Assembly: GCA_007713455.1 (NCBI GenBank)
Contig: VMRT01000035.1
Coordinates: 1-36,055, forward strand
Source: Pseudomonas sp.
GTDB lineage: Bacteria; Pseudomonadota; Gammaproteobacteria; Pseudomonadales; Pseudomonadaceae
Length of the DNA: 36,055 nucleotides
Direction: 5' to 3'
How positions within the stretch are numbered: the first letter of the stretch is position 1; each line of letters begins with the position of its first letter. The notes under the pieces are model-generated. The model was not told where the DNA came from and made no database searches. It saw nothing but the letters and a program-made list of their open reading frames with translations. Of this stretch, positions 16,571-24,359 are shown in pieces. The translations under genes were made by a program, and so were the position numbers.

Positions 16571-17347
16571 ATGAATGATCAAAACGACCAACCCGCGCCA
16601 GAGCCTCGGCGCTACGCCTTCTTCTTCGATGTCGACGGAACGCTGGCTGAGATTCAGCCCCGACCGGAACTCGTCTTCATTCCACCGGCCACCCTCGCGG
16701 CCCTGGAACGCCTGCATGCCGGAGGCATTCCCGTCGCCGTGATCTCCGGCCGACCGCTCGCGCAGCTCGATGCGCTGCTGGCGCCCCTGCAACTTCCCGC
16801 CGCCGGCGTGCACGGTGCCGAGCGCCGTGATGCCACGGGTGAGCTGCGCAACCTGGCACTCGACAATCAGGCGCTGGAGCGCATCCAGCGTGAGTTGCAG
16901 CAGGCCTGCAGCGAGCATCCCGGCCTGCACCTGGAGAACAAGAGCGTCGCCTTTGCCCTGCATTTTCGTCAGGCGCCGGAGCTGGAGGAGGTTGCCCGCA
17001 CACTCGCCGAAGACTTCGCCCAGCGTTACGCCGAGGTACTGACCCTGCAGCCCGGAAAGTGCGTGTTCGAACTCAAGCCCCGCGGCGCGAGCAAGGGCGA
17101 GGTGATCCGCGCCTTCATGCAGGAAGCGCCGTTCTCCGGCTGCACTCCCGTGTTCCTTGGCGACGATCTCACCGACGAAGCCGGCTTTGCCGCCGTCAAT
17201 GCGCTCGACGGTCGGTCCATCAAGGTCGGCGACGGCCCCAGCGAGGCCCGCGAACGGGTGGCGTCGGTGGCTGCCGTCGGCAGCTGGATCGAAGCGCTGC
17301 TGAACGAACTCGGTGTACCGGCCGAACCCAGAATAAAACCCGACTAG
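16571..17347 (+). CDS. otsB: Trehalose-6-phosphate phosphatase
   Basis: This 258-residue HAD-superfamily phosphatase removes phosphate from trehalose-6-phosphate. Motif I is FFFDVDGTLAEI with nucleophile D20 and D22. ISGRPLAQLD follows near residue 58, the cap region is in the middle, and the C-terminal metal motif is FLGDDLTDEAGF near 195-206. The otsA gene follows 16 bases later. Together they make the osmoprotectant trehalose from UDP-glucose and glucose-6-phosphate. The ribosome binding site is weak (CGGAG about 13 bases upstream). Confidence 0.93.
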   Translation: MNDQNDQPAPEPRRYAFFFDVDGTLAEIQPRPELVFIPPATLAALERLHAGGIPVAVISGRPLAQLDALLAPLQLPAAGVHGAERRDATGELRNLALDNQALERIQRELQQACSEHPGLHLENKSVAFALHFRQAPELEEVARTLAEDFAQRYAEVLTLQPGKCVFELKPRGASKGEVIRAFMQEAPFSGCTPVFLGDDLTDEAGFAAVNALDGRSIKVGDGPSEARERVASVAAVGSWIEALLNELGVPAEPRIKPD

Positions 17348-17363
17348 AGCGAGATTTACTGCC

Positions 17364-18779
17364 ATGAGCCGTTTAGTAGTGGTTTCCAACCGCGTGGCGC
17401 CAATCAAACCGGGCAAGGTAGCCGCCGGAGGGCTGGCAGTCGGTGTCTACGATGCGCTGCGCCAGGCCGGTGGCATCTGGTTCGGCTGGAGTGGCGAGAT
17501 CAGCGCGACCCCGACGATCAACACCGAGGAAGTGGGCAACATCACCTACGTCACGCTGCCGCTGAACAAGCGTGACTACGACCAGTACTACCGCGGCTTC
17601 TCCAACAACACGCTCTGGCCGATCTTCCACTACCGTATCGACCTGGCGCGCTACAGCCGCGAAGAATACGACGGCTACCGGCGGGTCAACGGCATGCTGG
17701 CCGAGAAGCTCCTACCGCTGCTTGAACCTGACGACATCATCTGGATTCACGACTACCACCTGATCCCGTTCGCCGAAGCCTGTCGCCAGCTGGGCATCCG
17801 CAACCGCATCGGCTTCTTCCTGCATATCCCGTTTCCCGCGCCGGAAATCCTCACCGCCATCCCGCCGCACAACGAGCTGCTGAAGACCCTCTGCTACTAC
17901 GACCTGATCGGCTTCCAGACCGACACCGACCGCCTGGCCTTCCAGGACTACATCACCCGCGAAGTGCGCGGTGTGATCGAGCCGGATGGCAGCCTGACCG
18001 CCTACGGGCAGAACTTCCGCGCCGGGGTTTACCCGATCGGCGTGGTTCCGGACGAAATCCAGAAGCTCGCCGAAGGCTACAAGGGCCGCGCCCATCCCAT
18101 GCGCCGGGCCAGCGATACCCGGCGCCAGACCATCATCTCTGTCGACCGCCTGGACTACTCCAAGGGCCTGGTGGAGCGCTTCCGCGCCTACGAGGAGTTT
18201 CTCGACCGCTATCCCAAGCACCGCAACAACGTCGAATTCCTGCAGATCGCGCCGACCTCGCGTTCCGACGTGCGCACCTATCAGCACATCCGTGAGCAGC
18301 TGGAAAGCCAGGCCGGGCACCTCAATGGGCGCCTCTCCGATCTCGACTGGACGCCGCTGCACTACCTCAACAAGAGTTACGACCGTCGGGTTTTGATGGG
18401 CCTGTTCCGCACCGCCGACGTTGGCTTCGTCACGCCGCTGCGCGACGGCATGAATCTGGTCGCCAAGGAATACGTCGCCGCGCAGGACCCGGAAGACCCC
18501 GGCGTGCTGGTGCTCTCGCGCTTCGCCGGTGCCGCACGCGAACTGACCTCGGCGCTGATCGTCAATCCGTACGACTGCGTCGGCATGGCCGAAGCGCTCG
18601 ACCGCGCATTGAGCATGCCGCTGGCCGAACGCAAGGATCGCTACGAGCACCTGATGCGCGCCATTCGTGCCGCCGATCTGGATGCCTGGCGTGACAACTT
18701 CATGCGTGACCTGCGCTCGTTCGTCTCCCAGCCCAGCACCACGGTCATCGAAACGGAAGAACTCGTCGAGCCAGATTGA
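17364..18779 (+). CDS. otsA: Trehalose-6-phosphate synthase
   Basis: This 471-residue GT20 glycosyltransferase joins UDP-glucose and glucose-6-phosphate. Family blocks in order are VVSNRVAP and [11 protein letters not shown] at the N-terminus, [11 protein letters not shown] near residue 129, [11 protein letters not shown] near 259, and the nucleotide-sugar motif [15 protein letters not shown] near 360. The length is normal. It is second gene of the otsBA operon; the short C-terminal tail after residue 455 is variable in the family. Confidence 0.94.
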   Translation: MSRLVVVSNRVAPIKPGKVAAGGLAVGVYDALRQAGGIWFGWSGEISATPTINTEEVGNITYVTLPLNKRDYDQYYRGFSNNTLWPIFHYRIDLARYSREEYDGYRRVNGMLAEKLLPLLEPDDIIWIHDYHLIPFAEACRQLGIRNRIGFFLHIPFPAPEILTAIPPHNELLKTLCYYDLIGFQTDTDRLAFQDYITREVRGVIEPDGSLTAYGQNFRAGVYPIGVVPDEIQKLAEGYKGRAHPMRRASDTRRQTIISVDRLDYSKGLVERFRAYEEFLDRYPKHRNNVEFLQIAPTSRSDVRTYQHIREQLESQAGHLNGRLSDLDWTPLHYLNKSYDRRVLMGLFRTADVGFVTPLRDGMNLVAKEYVAAQDPEDPGVLVLSRFAGAARELTSALIVNPYDCVGMAEALDRALSMPLAERKDRYEHLMRAIRAADLDAWRDNFMRDLRSFVSQPSTTVIETEELVEPD

Positions 18780-18858
18780 ACGCCCGCGCGAGCCGGCTTG
18801 CTTGTCAAAGGCCGGACCGGCTCGTAAGGTGCGGGGCCGAACCATAGGGACAACGTAG

Positions 18859-19503
18859 ATGAGCGAGCTGGAACCGCTGTTCGAGAACAACGCCCGCTGG
18901 GCCGAGGCCATCAAGGAAGAAGACCCCACCTTCTTCGAGAAGCTGTCCAAGCAGCAGGCGCCGGAATACCTGTGGATCGGCTGCTCCGATGCCCGCGTGC
19001 CAGCCAACGAGATCGTCGGCCTGTTGCCGGGCGATCTCTTTGTTCATCGCAACGTCGCCAATGTTGTGCTGCACACCGACCTCAACTGCCTGTCGGTCAT
19101 CCAGTACGCGGTCGACGTGCTCAAGGTCAAACACATCCTCGTCACCGGTCATTACGGCTGCGGTGGCGTGCGCGCCTCCATGCGTGACGACCAGCTGGGC
19201 CTGATCGACGGCTGGCTGCGCAGCATCCGCGACCTCTACTACGAGCATCGCGTGCACCTGTCCAAGCTGGCCAGCGAAGAGGAGCAGGTCGACCGCCTCT
19301 GCGAGCTCAACGTCATCCAGCAGGTCGCCAACGTCAGCCACACCACCATCGTCCAGAACGCCTGGCACCGCGGCCAGCCGCTGGCCGTGCACGGCTGCAT
19401 CTACGGCATCAAGGATGGCCTGTGGAAAAACCTCAACGTCACCGTCAGCGGGCTCGATCAGCTGCCGTCGCAATACCGCCTGCGTCCGCTGCGTAACGCC
19501 TGA
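18859..19503 (+). CDS. can: Beta-class carbonic anhydrase
   Basis: This 214-residue zinc enzyme interconverts CO2 and bicarbonate. The zinc ligands C42, D44, H98 and C101 lie in WIGCSDARVPANEI and VTGHYGCGGVRAS. HRNVANVV and the C-terminal GCIYGIKDGLWKNL block are also typical. The stop codon shares one base with the start of the next gene (TGATG), so the two are translated as a unit. It lies ~80 bases after otsA and may read from the same transcript. Confidence 0.93.
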   Translation: MSELEPLFENNARWAEAIKEEDPTFFEKLSKQQAPEYLWIGCSDARVPANEIVGLLPGDLFVHRNVANVVLHTDLNCLSVIQYAVDVLKVKHILVTGHYGCGGVRASMRDDQLGLIDGWLRSIRDLYYEHRVHLSKLASEEEQVDRLCELNVIQQVANVSHTTIVQNAWHRGQPLAVHGCIYGIKDGLWKNLNVTVSGLDQLPSQYRLRPLRNA

Positions 19504-20402
19504 TGAACAGCCGCCACGCCCCGGCATTCGCCGGTCTGCTCGTCGCTGTGCTCTGCTGGAGCGGCAACGCGCTGGTGGCACGTGCCTTCTATGACCAGAT
19601 CCCGCCGCTGAGCCTGTCCTTTTGGCGCTGGGTGCTGGCCACCACGCTGCTGCTGCCCTTCGTGGCGAAAGGCATCTGGACCCATCGAGCGGCCCTGCGT
19701 GCTGCCGGCTGGCGCTTGCCGGTGATCGCCGCGCTCGGCATCGCCAGCTACAACTCGCTGCTCTACACCGCTGCGCAAAGCACCGAAGCGATCAACCTGA
19801 CGCTGGTGAACACCTGCCTGCCATTGGCGACCTTTATCGGCGCGGGCTTCCTGCTCGGTGAATGGCCACTGCGCCGCGCCTGGTTCGGCATGGCCGTGGC
19901 AGCGGCGGGGCTGCTCTACCTGATCAGTCGTGGCAGCTGGCAGACCTTTGCCAGCCTGTCGTTCAAGGCCGGCGACCTCATCATGCTGCTGGCCGTGCTG
20001 GTGTGGGCGCTGTACACGCTGCTGCTGCGGCGCTGGTCCGGTTTCCTCACCGTGCCCCCGCTGGTGCTGCTCGGCGTGCTGATGCTGCTGGGCGTGCCGC
20101 TGATCCTGCCGTTCTACCTGTACGAACTGAGCCGGGTAGGGGGCTTCGCCGCCACACCGGCCAACCTCGGCGCAATCGGCTACACCGCTGTGTTCGCCTC
20201 GCTGATCGCCTACCTCGCCTGGAACCACGGCGTAAAAGTCGTCGGCGCCGCCAAGGCCGCCATGGCCAGCTACCTGATGCCCGTATTTACCGCACTGCTC
20301 GGCTGGCTACTGCTCGGCGAGGCCCTGCAACCCTTCCACTGGATCGGCGGCACCCTGATCTTCGCCGGCCTGCTGCTGGCCACGCGGCCGTCGTTCCGCT
20401 AA
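19503..20402 (+). CDS. EamA/DMT-family transporter
   Basis: This 299-residue inner-membrane protein has about ten hydrophobic helices in two homologous EamA halves, roughly residues 5-140 and 160-295. It begins PAFAGLLVAVLCWSGNALVAR, and AAMASYLMPVFTALLGWLLLGE near the end is the classic second-half EamA segment. Such proteins export metabolites or amino acids; the substrate cannot be read from sequence. It is coupled to the carbonic anhydrase by a one-base overlap. Confidence 0.87.
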   Translation: MNSRHAPAFAGLLVAVLCWSGNALVARAFYDQIPPLSLSFWRWVLATTLLLPFVAKGIWTHRAALRAAGWRLPVIAALGIASYNSLLYTAAQSTEAINLTLVNTCLPLATFIGAGFLLGEWPLRRAWFGMAVAAAGLLYLISRGSWQTFASLSFKAGDLIMLLAVLVWALYTLLLRRWSGFLTVPPLVLLGVLMLLGVPLILPFYLYELSRVGGFAATPANLGAIGYTAVFASLIAYLAWNHGVKVVGAAKAAMASYLMPVFTALLGWLLLGEALQPFHWIGGTLIFAGLLLATRPSFR

Positions 20403-20495
20403 GCACGTAGCAATCCGAGCTAGGCGGTCCCTGTGCGGCCCTTGACCGTCCGTAACTAACCGCTTGAAAAGGATAAAAAATCTACGGAGCCAGGG

Positions 20496-20524
20496 TTGAC
20501 AGCCTAAACCGACCAGAGAATAAT
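20496..20524 (+). promoter_or_regulatory. Sigma-70 promoter of tRNA-Met
   Basis: Perfect -35 TTGACA at 20496-20501, a 17-base spacer, and -10 AATAAT at 20519-20524 (five of six). The GC-rich GCGCGCC that follows is a discriminator of the kind seen at growth-rate and stringently controlled stable-RNA promoters. It sits 12 bases before the tRNA. Confidence 0.82.
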
Positions 20525-20535
20525 GCGCGCCACTT

Positions 20536-20612
20536 GGCTACATAGCTCAGTTGGTTAGAGCGCAGCATTCATAATGCTGATGTCCCAGGTTCAAGTCCCG
20601 GTGTAGCCACCA
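20536..20612 (+). tRNA. tRNA-Met (CAT), elongator type
   Basis: This 77-base tRNA includes an encoded CCA. The acceptor stem GGCTACA pairs with TGTAGCC, the D arm is AGCTCAGTTGGTTAGAGC, and the anticodon stem CAGCA/TGCTG encloses loop TTCATAA with anticodon CAT. The T arm reads CCAGGTTCAAGTCCCGG. The GGCTAC acceptor matches elongator tRNA-Met rather than initiator or lysidine tRNA-Ile. The 3' end is the left attachment site of the integrative element. Confidence 0.95.
20589..20612 (+). other. attL core (tRNA-Met 3' end)
   Basis: The last 24 bases of the tRNA are repeated imperfectly at 34637-34659; about 20 of 24 positions agree, with one deletion. CGGTGTA is the longest shared interior block and may contain the crossover. 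The tRNA stays intact because the element supplies its 3' end. Confidence 0.72.
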
Positions 20613-20625
20613 AATAGATGTTTTC

Positions 20626-20745
20626 ACATGTTCACACATGCACGAAAACACCCCAAGAAGCCCGCCCTGTGCGGGCTTTCTTGTTTCTGTATGCTCATAC
20701 ATGTTCACGCATAGCATTGCCCGCCGTGTATGCCCGTGTGTATGC
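20626..20745. promoter_or_regulatory. Left-end integrase arm-type repeats
   Basis: Two direct repeat types lie between the tRNA and the integrase. ACATGTTCACACATG at 20626-20640 is nearly repeated at 20699-20712. GTGTATGCCCGTGTGTATGC at 20726-20745 recurs with one change at 34564-34583 near the right end. Repeats shared by both ends of an element fit arm-binding sites of the integrase N-terminal domain. Confidence 0.62.
20658..20682 (+). terminator. Element-borne terminator after tRNA-Met
   Basis: AAGCCCGC (20658-20665), loop CCTGT, GCGGGCTT (20671-20678), then TCTTGTTT. It lies 45 bases after the tRNA and can replace the tRNA terminator displaced by the insertion. Confidence 0.8.
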
Positions 20746-20778
20746 TTCAACAAAAGTTGAACTGAGGGCATACAAGCC

Positions 20779-22011
20779 GTGAAGCGTTCCGAAATCAAGC
20801 GCCGGCCCCTGGCCGATACCACCCTGGCCGGCCTGGAACCGGAGCCCGCGGCCTACCGTGAACTGGACGGAGCCGGGCTTTACTTCAGGGTAAAGCCCAA
20901 CGGCGGCAAGTCCTGGGAACTGCGCTACAAGAAGCCGGACGGCAAGTGGTCCTGGCTGGGGCTTGGCGGCTACCCAGAAGTGAGCGGCTCACTCGCCCGG
21001 CAGAAGGCGGCAGAGCTGCGCGCTGATGCTGCTGAGGGCAAGAACCCCATTGCCACCAAGCAAGCCCGCAAGGCGGCAGAAATTGAAGCGGCCAACGACA
21101 CCTTCGAGGCGATGGCGCGTGAGTGGTACGCCTCACGCCTGAGCAGCTGGGATGCCGGTACCGCCAAACGTGTGATGGGTGCGCTTGAGCGCCACGTATT
21201 CCCCACCTTCGGCAAGCGGCAGTACACCGGCATTCTCTCGATGGAGTGGATGGAGCTGCTGCGCGGCATGGAACAGCAAGGCATCCTTGAACAAATGAGC
21301 CGGGTCCGCGCCTACTGCAAGGACGTGTACGACCTGGCCCGTGTGACAGGGCGCGCCGTAAACAACCCCCTGGACGGCGTGCATAAGTTCCTGGCTTCAG
21401 GCAAGGCAGAGAACTACGCACACGTCACCGCCGAAGAGCTGCCCGCCCTCCTTCGCGCTATCCAGTCATACCCCCATGCGGATGACGTGCGGATCGGCCT
21501 GCGCCTGCTTACCCTGCTGGCCGTTCGCCCGTCCGAGCTACGCGAAGCCCAGTGGTCCGAGTTCGACTTCAGCAAGAAGCTCTGGACGATCCCGCCCGAA
21601 CGCAAAGGCCGCAAGAAGGGGCGTGAACACCTAGTGCCGCTCTGCCGGCAGGCAATCGAACTGCTGGAAGAACTGCGCCCCATCACCGGCGCGTATACCT
21701 TCCTGTTCCCTGGTCGCAGCGACCGCACCAAACCCCGAAGCGATACCGTCTTTCTGATGGCTCTGCGCCGCCTCGGTTATGAGGGGCGACAGACTGGCCA
21801 CGGCTTCCGCCATATCGCCAGCACCATCCTGAACGAACACGGATTCCCCGCCGACCATATCGAGGCCCAACTAAGCCACAAGGCGGCAGGTGTGCGTGGG
21901 ATCTACAACAAGGCGCAGTACCTGGAGCAACGCACGACCATGATGCAATGGTATGCCGACCACTTGGACAAACTGGCAGCGGGCAACGTGGTGGAGCTCA
22001 AGCGGGCATGA
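20779..22011 (+). CDS. P4-type tyrosine integrase
   Basis: This 410-residue site-specific recombinase integrates and excises the element. The N-terminal arm-DNA-binding domain (DUF4102-like, residues 1-85) includes DGAGLYFRVKPNGGKSW. A core-binding SAM-like domain follows (about 105-190). The catalytic domain shows R250 in LLAVRPSELREAQW, H341 and R344 in GHGFRHIAST, and nucleophile Y376 in RGIYNKAQY; the full set is present, so it is probably active. The start is GTG, with GAGGG at 20764-20768 as ribosome binding site. It reads away from the tRNA. Confidence 0.94.
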   Translation: MKRSEIKRRPLADTTLAGLEPEPAAYRELDGAGLYFRVKPNGGKSWELRYKKPDGKWSWLGLGGYPEVSGSLARQKAAELRADAAEGKNPIATKQARKAAEIEAANDTFEAMAREWYASRLSSWDAGTAKRVMGALERHVFPTFGKRQYTGILSMEWMELLRGMEQQGILEQMSRVRAYCKDVYDLARVTGRAVNNPLDGVHKFLASGKAENYAHVTAEELPALLRAIQSYPHADDVRIGLRLLTLLAVRPSELREAQWSEFDFSKKLWTIPPERKGRKKGREHLVPLCRQAIELLEELRPITGAYTFLFPGRSDRTKPRSDTVFLMALRRLGYEGRQTGHGFRHIASTILNEHGFPADHIEAQLSHKAAGVRGIYNKAQYLEQRTTMMQWYADHLDKLAAGNVVELKRA

Positions 22012-22023
22012 GGGCTCAACAAT

Positions 22024-22689
22024 ATGTCCGGAAGGAACTGGTTTAGGCGGGGCGGGCACTGGTCAAGGCAGCCAGTGCGCATCGAGGTATCAGCCGAGAT
22101 CAACAGTGCCTTGATTCGAGAGCTTCACCGGCTGACCGATTACCGAATTGGCAATCGCAGTTTGTTGAGCCTGCTTGACGCCGTGGTAATTGCCCGTCTA
22201 TCACATCAAGAAGCCACCCGTCGCGCAGCGACCCAGAAAGATGCCAGGTGCCAGCTGTCGGCCATGCTCAAGCTGAGCGACGCTGACATACCCCAAGCTA
22301 TCGAACGGTGCGATACGGGCACTATGGCGCTGATAAGCAAAGCTCAGAGCAACATGCACATGGCCCCGGAAACCAAGTGGATCGCTTCTGATGATCCGGA
22401 CGCAATGCTGGGCATGCAGATACTGGCGCCCGAGAGCGTTCGGCGATCCGTACAGGCGGCTCTTGGCTGCATGGGATCCGGTTGTCGCGGGAGGAAAGAG
22501 AGGCCCCACCAGCTTGACCTTGCGCGCGCCTGTCTCGCCGCTTGGCGTGAATGCCGACCATCAAGAGCGCCCGGACGCCTGGCCTTTGTCCGTATCACTT
22601 TTGAGAGTGCCGGTATGGTTCTTGGCGACAAGAGCTTGGAAGCGCTTCTGGCTCAGGCTGCGCGCGACCCTAGAAAGAGGTCCAATTAA
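22024..22689 (+). CDS. Hypothetical protein of the element
   Basis: This 221-residue protein is not recognised. It starts 12 bases after the integrase stop. The N-terminus (RNWFRRGGHWSRQPVRIEVS) is basic; the remainder is helical with scattered cysteines (ALGCMGSGCRGRK near residue 150). It has no membrane helix. Codon use is somewhat less GC-biased than in the host genes, as in the element generally. The ORF is long and unbroken, so I take it as real, but no Shine-Dalgarno is clear. Confidence 0.55.
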   Translation: MSGRNWFRRGGHWSRQPVRIEVSAEINSALIRELHRLTDYRIGNRSLLSLLDAVVIARLSHQEATRRAATQKDARCQLSAMLKLSDADIPQAIERCDTGTMALISKAQSNMHMAPETKWIASDDPDAMLGMQILAPESVRRSVQAALGCMGSGCRGRKERPHQLDLARACLAAWRECRPSRAPGRLAFVRITFESAGMVLGDKSLEALLAQAARDPRKRSN

Positions 22690-22754
22690 ATAGGGTGACG
22701 GTGCCGAGGCCGTGTGAAGAATGGGGCGTGAACTATCCATAAGGAAGCCCACCC

Positions 22755-22970
22755 ATGTTCACACTTCACCAGAACGGCCGTATTCGTCAAAAAACTCTGT
22801 ACGAACGGCTTGACCTGTCCCGCACCGGTTTTTTCAACCCACGCAAGAAAGACCCGACCTTCCCGAAGCCGATCAAAGACGGAACAACTCGCCAGGCTGC
22901 CGTTTACTACGACCTTGCCGAGGTAGACGCCTGGCTGAAATCCAAGATCGCGGCGAGGGATGCCGCATGA
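22755..22970 (+). CDS. AlpA-like DNA-binding regulator / excisionase
   Basis: This 71-residue protein has an AlpA/MerR-type winged helix-turn-helix. LYERLDLSRTGFF is the helix-turn-helix, DPTFPKPIKDG the typical loop, and VYYDLAEVDAWLKSKIAAR the C-terminal helix. In P4-like elements such proteins (Vis, AlpA) turn integrase expression over to excision. A ribosome binding site AAGGAAG lies just upstream at 22740-22746. It overlaps the next gene by 4 bases and heads the rightward gene cluster. Confidence 0.83.
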   Translation: MFTLHQNGRIRQKTLYERLDLSRTGFFNPRKKDPTFPKPIKDGTTRQAAVYYDLAEVDAWLKSKIAARDAA

Positions 22971-23467
22971 ACGCCCGAATCGTTCCCTTCGACTTCCAGG
23001 GCCAGGCCGTGACCTTCAACGGTGACGGCTGGATCAACGCTACCGAGGCAGCCGCCCGATTCGGTAAGCGTGTCGATCATTGGCTGGCGAACGCCGAAAC
23101 CCAGCAGTACATCGAGGCGCTAGCTGCCGCCTTAAATACCCGAGATTCCGGGGATTTGATTCGCTCGCGCCGTGGCCGCAACGGCGGCACCTGGCTGCAC
23201 CCGAAGTTGGCCGTGTCCTTCGCTCGCTGGCTGAATTTGGATTTCGCCGTCTGGTGCGACCTGCATATCGACGCCCTGCTGCGCGGCGAGCTGAGCGAAA
23301 AGCAACAGTTCGCCAAAGCCTGCAAGCGCCTGGCTGATGCCAAGGAGATCGCCAGCCTGAGCGGCCATGAACTGGCGAACCACCGCTGGAGAAAGCCCAA
23401 CCTCGAACGTGATGTTGAGCACTGGGATCGCCAACTGCGCTTGATGCTGGGGGAGGACGCAGCATGA
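22967..23467 (+). CDS. KilA-N domain protein
   Basis: This 166-residue protein has a KilA-N DNA-binding domain over about residues 10-105: GWINATEAAARFGKRVDHWL (21-40), then RRGRNGGTWLHPKLAVSFARW and DFAVWCDLHIDALL. KilA-N proteins occur in phages and satellites and bind DNA, often as regulators. The C-terminal 60 residues are charged and helical. It overlaps both neighbours by 4 bases. The specific role here is unknown. Confidence 0.83.
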   Translation: MNARIVPFDFQGQAVTFNGDGWINATEAAARFGKRVDHWLANAETQQYIEALAAALNTRDSGDLIRSRRGRNGGTWLHPKLAVSFARWLNLDFAVWCDLHIDALLRGELSEKQQFAKACKRLADAKEIASLSGHELANHRWRKPNLERDVEHWDRQLRLMLGEDAA

Positions 23468-23784
23468 CTGCATACCACACACCAGACGCACTGCTGCGCC
23501 ACGCGCCAAGCAAGATCGCCCGCAACCTGGTGTACCTGCGCCACTTTGGCGCGCTCAATCGCCACGAGGCGGCGCGCCTGGTCGGTGATACCTGTCTGAA
23601 CAGCACCATTGCAGTTCTGGCGATCAACTACGGGCTGACTATCCAGCGCACCCCGGAGAAGGTGCCGAACCGCTGGGGGGAGCCCACTGATTGCATGCGC
23701 TACCGCTTGCCAGCCAGTGAACACGAGCGAGCCGACAAGGTGTTGGCGCACATGTTCGAGCGCAGCGGGAGAACCGTCGCATGA
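23464..23784 (+). CDS. Small helix-turn-helix-like hypothetical protein
   Basis: This 106-residue protein is not recognised as a named family. The segment LVYLRHFGALNRHEAARLVGDTCLNSTIAVLAINYGL (residues 22-58) reads as a winged-helix DNA-binding unit, and EHERADKVLAHMFER ends the protein. It overlaps the KilA-N gene by 4 bases, so it is translated from the same message and lies just before the antisense-RNA control region. Confidence 0.72.
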   Translation: MTAYHTPDALLRHAPSKIARNLVYLRHFGALNRHEAARLVGDTCLNSTIAVLAINYGLTIQRTPEKVPNRWGEPTDCMRYRLPASEHERADKVLAHMFERSGRTVA

Positions 23785-23850
23785 TTACCCTTGCCAGCCA
23801 GCACCAGCGGCGCTATGGTTCGCCCGTCACGGTCAATCCCGTGGCCGGGT

Positions 23851-23874
23851 TTGGTCACCCGAACATCTCTAGGC
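23851..23874 (+). promoter_or_regulatory. Antisense target box A (seqA-like)
   Basis: TTGGTCA (23851-23857) and CTCTAGGC (23867-23874) are each complementary to blocks in the structured segment downstream (TGACCAA at 23986 and GCCTAGAG at 23971). This matches the upstream target of P4 CI / P1 C4 RNA. Confidence 0.72.
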
Positions 23875-23911
23875 GCACAAGCGCCACCGTTCCGAAAGCA
23901 GGCGCTTTTTT
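23872..23911 (+). terminator. Attenuator: competing hairpins with terminator
   Basis: GCGCC at 23881-23885 can pair with GGCGC at 23872-23876 (loop ACAA) or, as AAGCGCC (23879-23885), with GGCGCTT at 23901-23907, which is followed by a T-run to 23911. The second pairing is a Rho-independent terminator and the first would prevent it. Box A overlaps the upstream arm, so antisense pairing there would free GCGCC for the terminator. Confidence 0.7.
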
Positions 23912-23930
23912 CATGTCTGCAACTTCGCTT

Positions 23931-24013
23931 TATGGTGGCTGTGCGCGGGGCGCTTTCGAGCGCGCCGGGTGCCTAGAGTCCCGGTTGACCAACCTGCGTA
24001 CAGCCGCCACCCA
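23931..24013 (+). ncRNA. P4 CI / P1 C4-like antisense immunity RNA
   Basis: A closing stem joins GGCTGTGCG (23937-23945) to CGTACAGCC (23997-24005), with one G-U pair. Inside it GCGCT-TTCG-AGCGC (23950-23963) forms a hairpin with a UUCG tetraloop. The unpaired part carries GCCTAGAG (23971-23978) and TGACCAA (23986-23992), complementary to boxes on both sides. P4 CI and P1 C4 RNAs have this design: they pair with the nascent leader and cause early termination, blocking the replication or antirepressor operon. The exact ends are estimated from the structure. An ORF runs through the region (Ash/Icd-like reading); I consider the RNA the functional product. Confidence 0.75.
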
Positions 24014-24018
24014 TTCGT

Positions 24019-24052
24019 TTGGTCACGAACGTGGCGGTTCCTCAACTCTAGG
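24019..24052 (+). promoter_or_regulatory. Antisense target box C (seqC-like), overlapping a ribosome binding site
   Basis: TTGGTCA (24019-24025) and CTCTAGG (24046-24052) repeat the two blocks of box A with a wider gap. The second block overlaps AGGAG (24050-24054), the Shine-Dalgarno of the gene starting at 24063, so antisense pairing here could also hinder translation. Confidence 0.7.
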
Positions 24053-24062
24053 AGCCGTACCC

Positions 24063-24359
24063 ATGAAGCAATCGCACATCCGCAATCCGTCCACCCACGC
24101 CGCCGCCTGGAAGGCCCGCGCCTTCGCCGCCCTGCGCGCTGATTCGAGCTTGAGCGTAAGGCTGCGCCGCTACAGCGATGCAATGGCCCGCGCCCGTGAA
24201 ATCGAGGCCGGCGATAACGCATCGGTCTTGCAGATTCGCCCTGTTGGCGGAATGTGGCGCGTTTGCCAAGGTGACGCCGTGCTGGCCTTCGCTGCCAGCT
24301 ACCGCGCCGCCTGCCAGAGCCTGGCCACCCTGGAAGCCAAGGAGGCCCGCCATGCGTAA
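24063..24359 (+). CDS. Hypothetical protein, first gene after the immunity region
   Basis: This 98-residue protein is not recognised. It starts MKQSHIRNPSTHAAAWKARA and has a C-terminal segment (VLQIRPVGGMWRVCQGDAVL) that may form a small beta unit. I choose the ATG at 24063 because AGGAG lies at 24050-24054. The frame is open upstream to an ATG at 23781 that overlaps the previous stop; that longer form would read through the attenuator and the antisense RNA and gives the Ash/Icd-like sequence PKAGAFFMSATSLYGGCARG. It overlaps the next gene by 8 bases. Confidence 0.68.
   Translation: MKQSHIRNPSTHAAAWKARAFAALRADSSLSVRLRRYSDAMARAREIEAGDNASVLQIRPVGGMWRVCQGDAVLAFAASYRAACQSLATLEAKEARHA

Noticed and set aside
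20536..20612. Lysidine-type tRNA-Ile (CAT)
   Set aside because: The GGCTACA acceptor stem and D arm match elongator tRNA-Met; tRNA-Ile2 in this group starts GGCCC.
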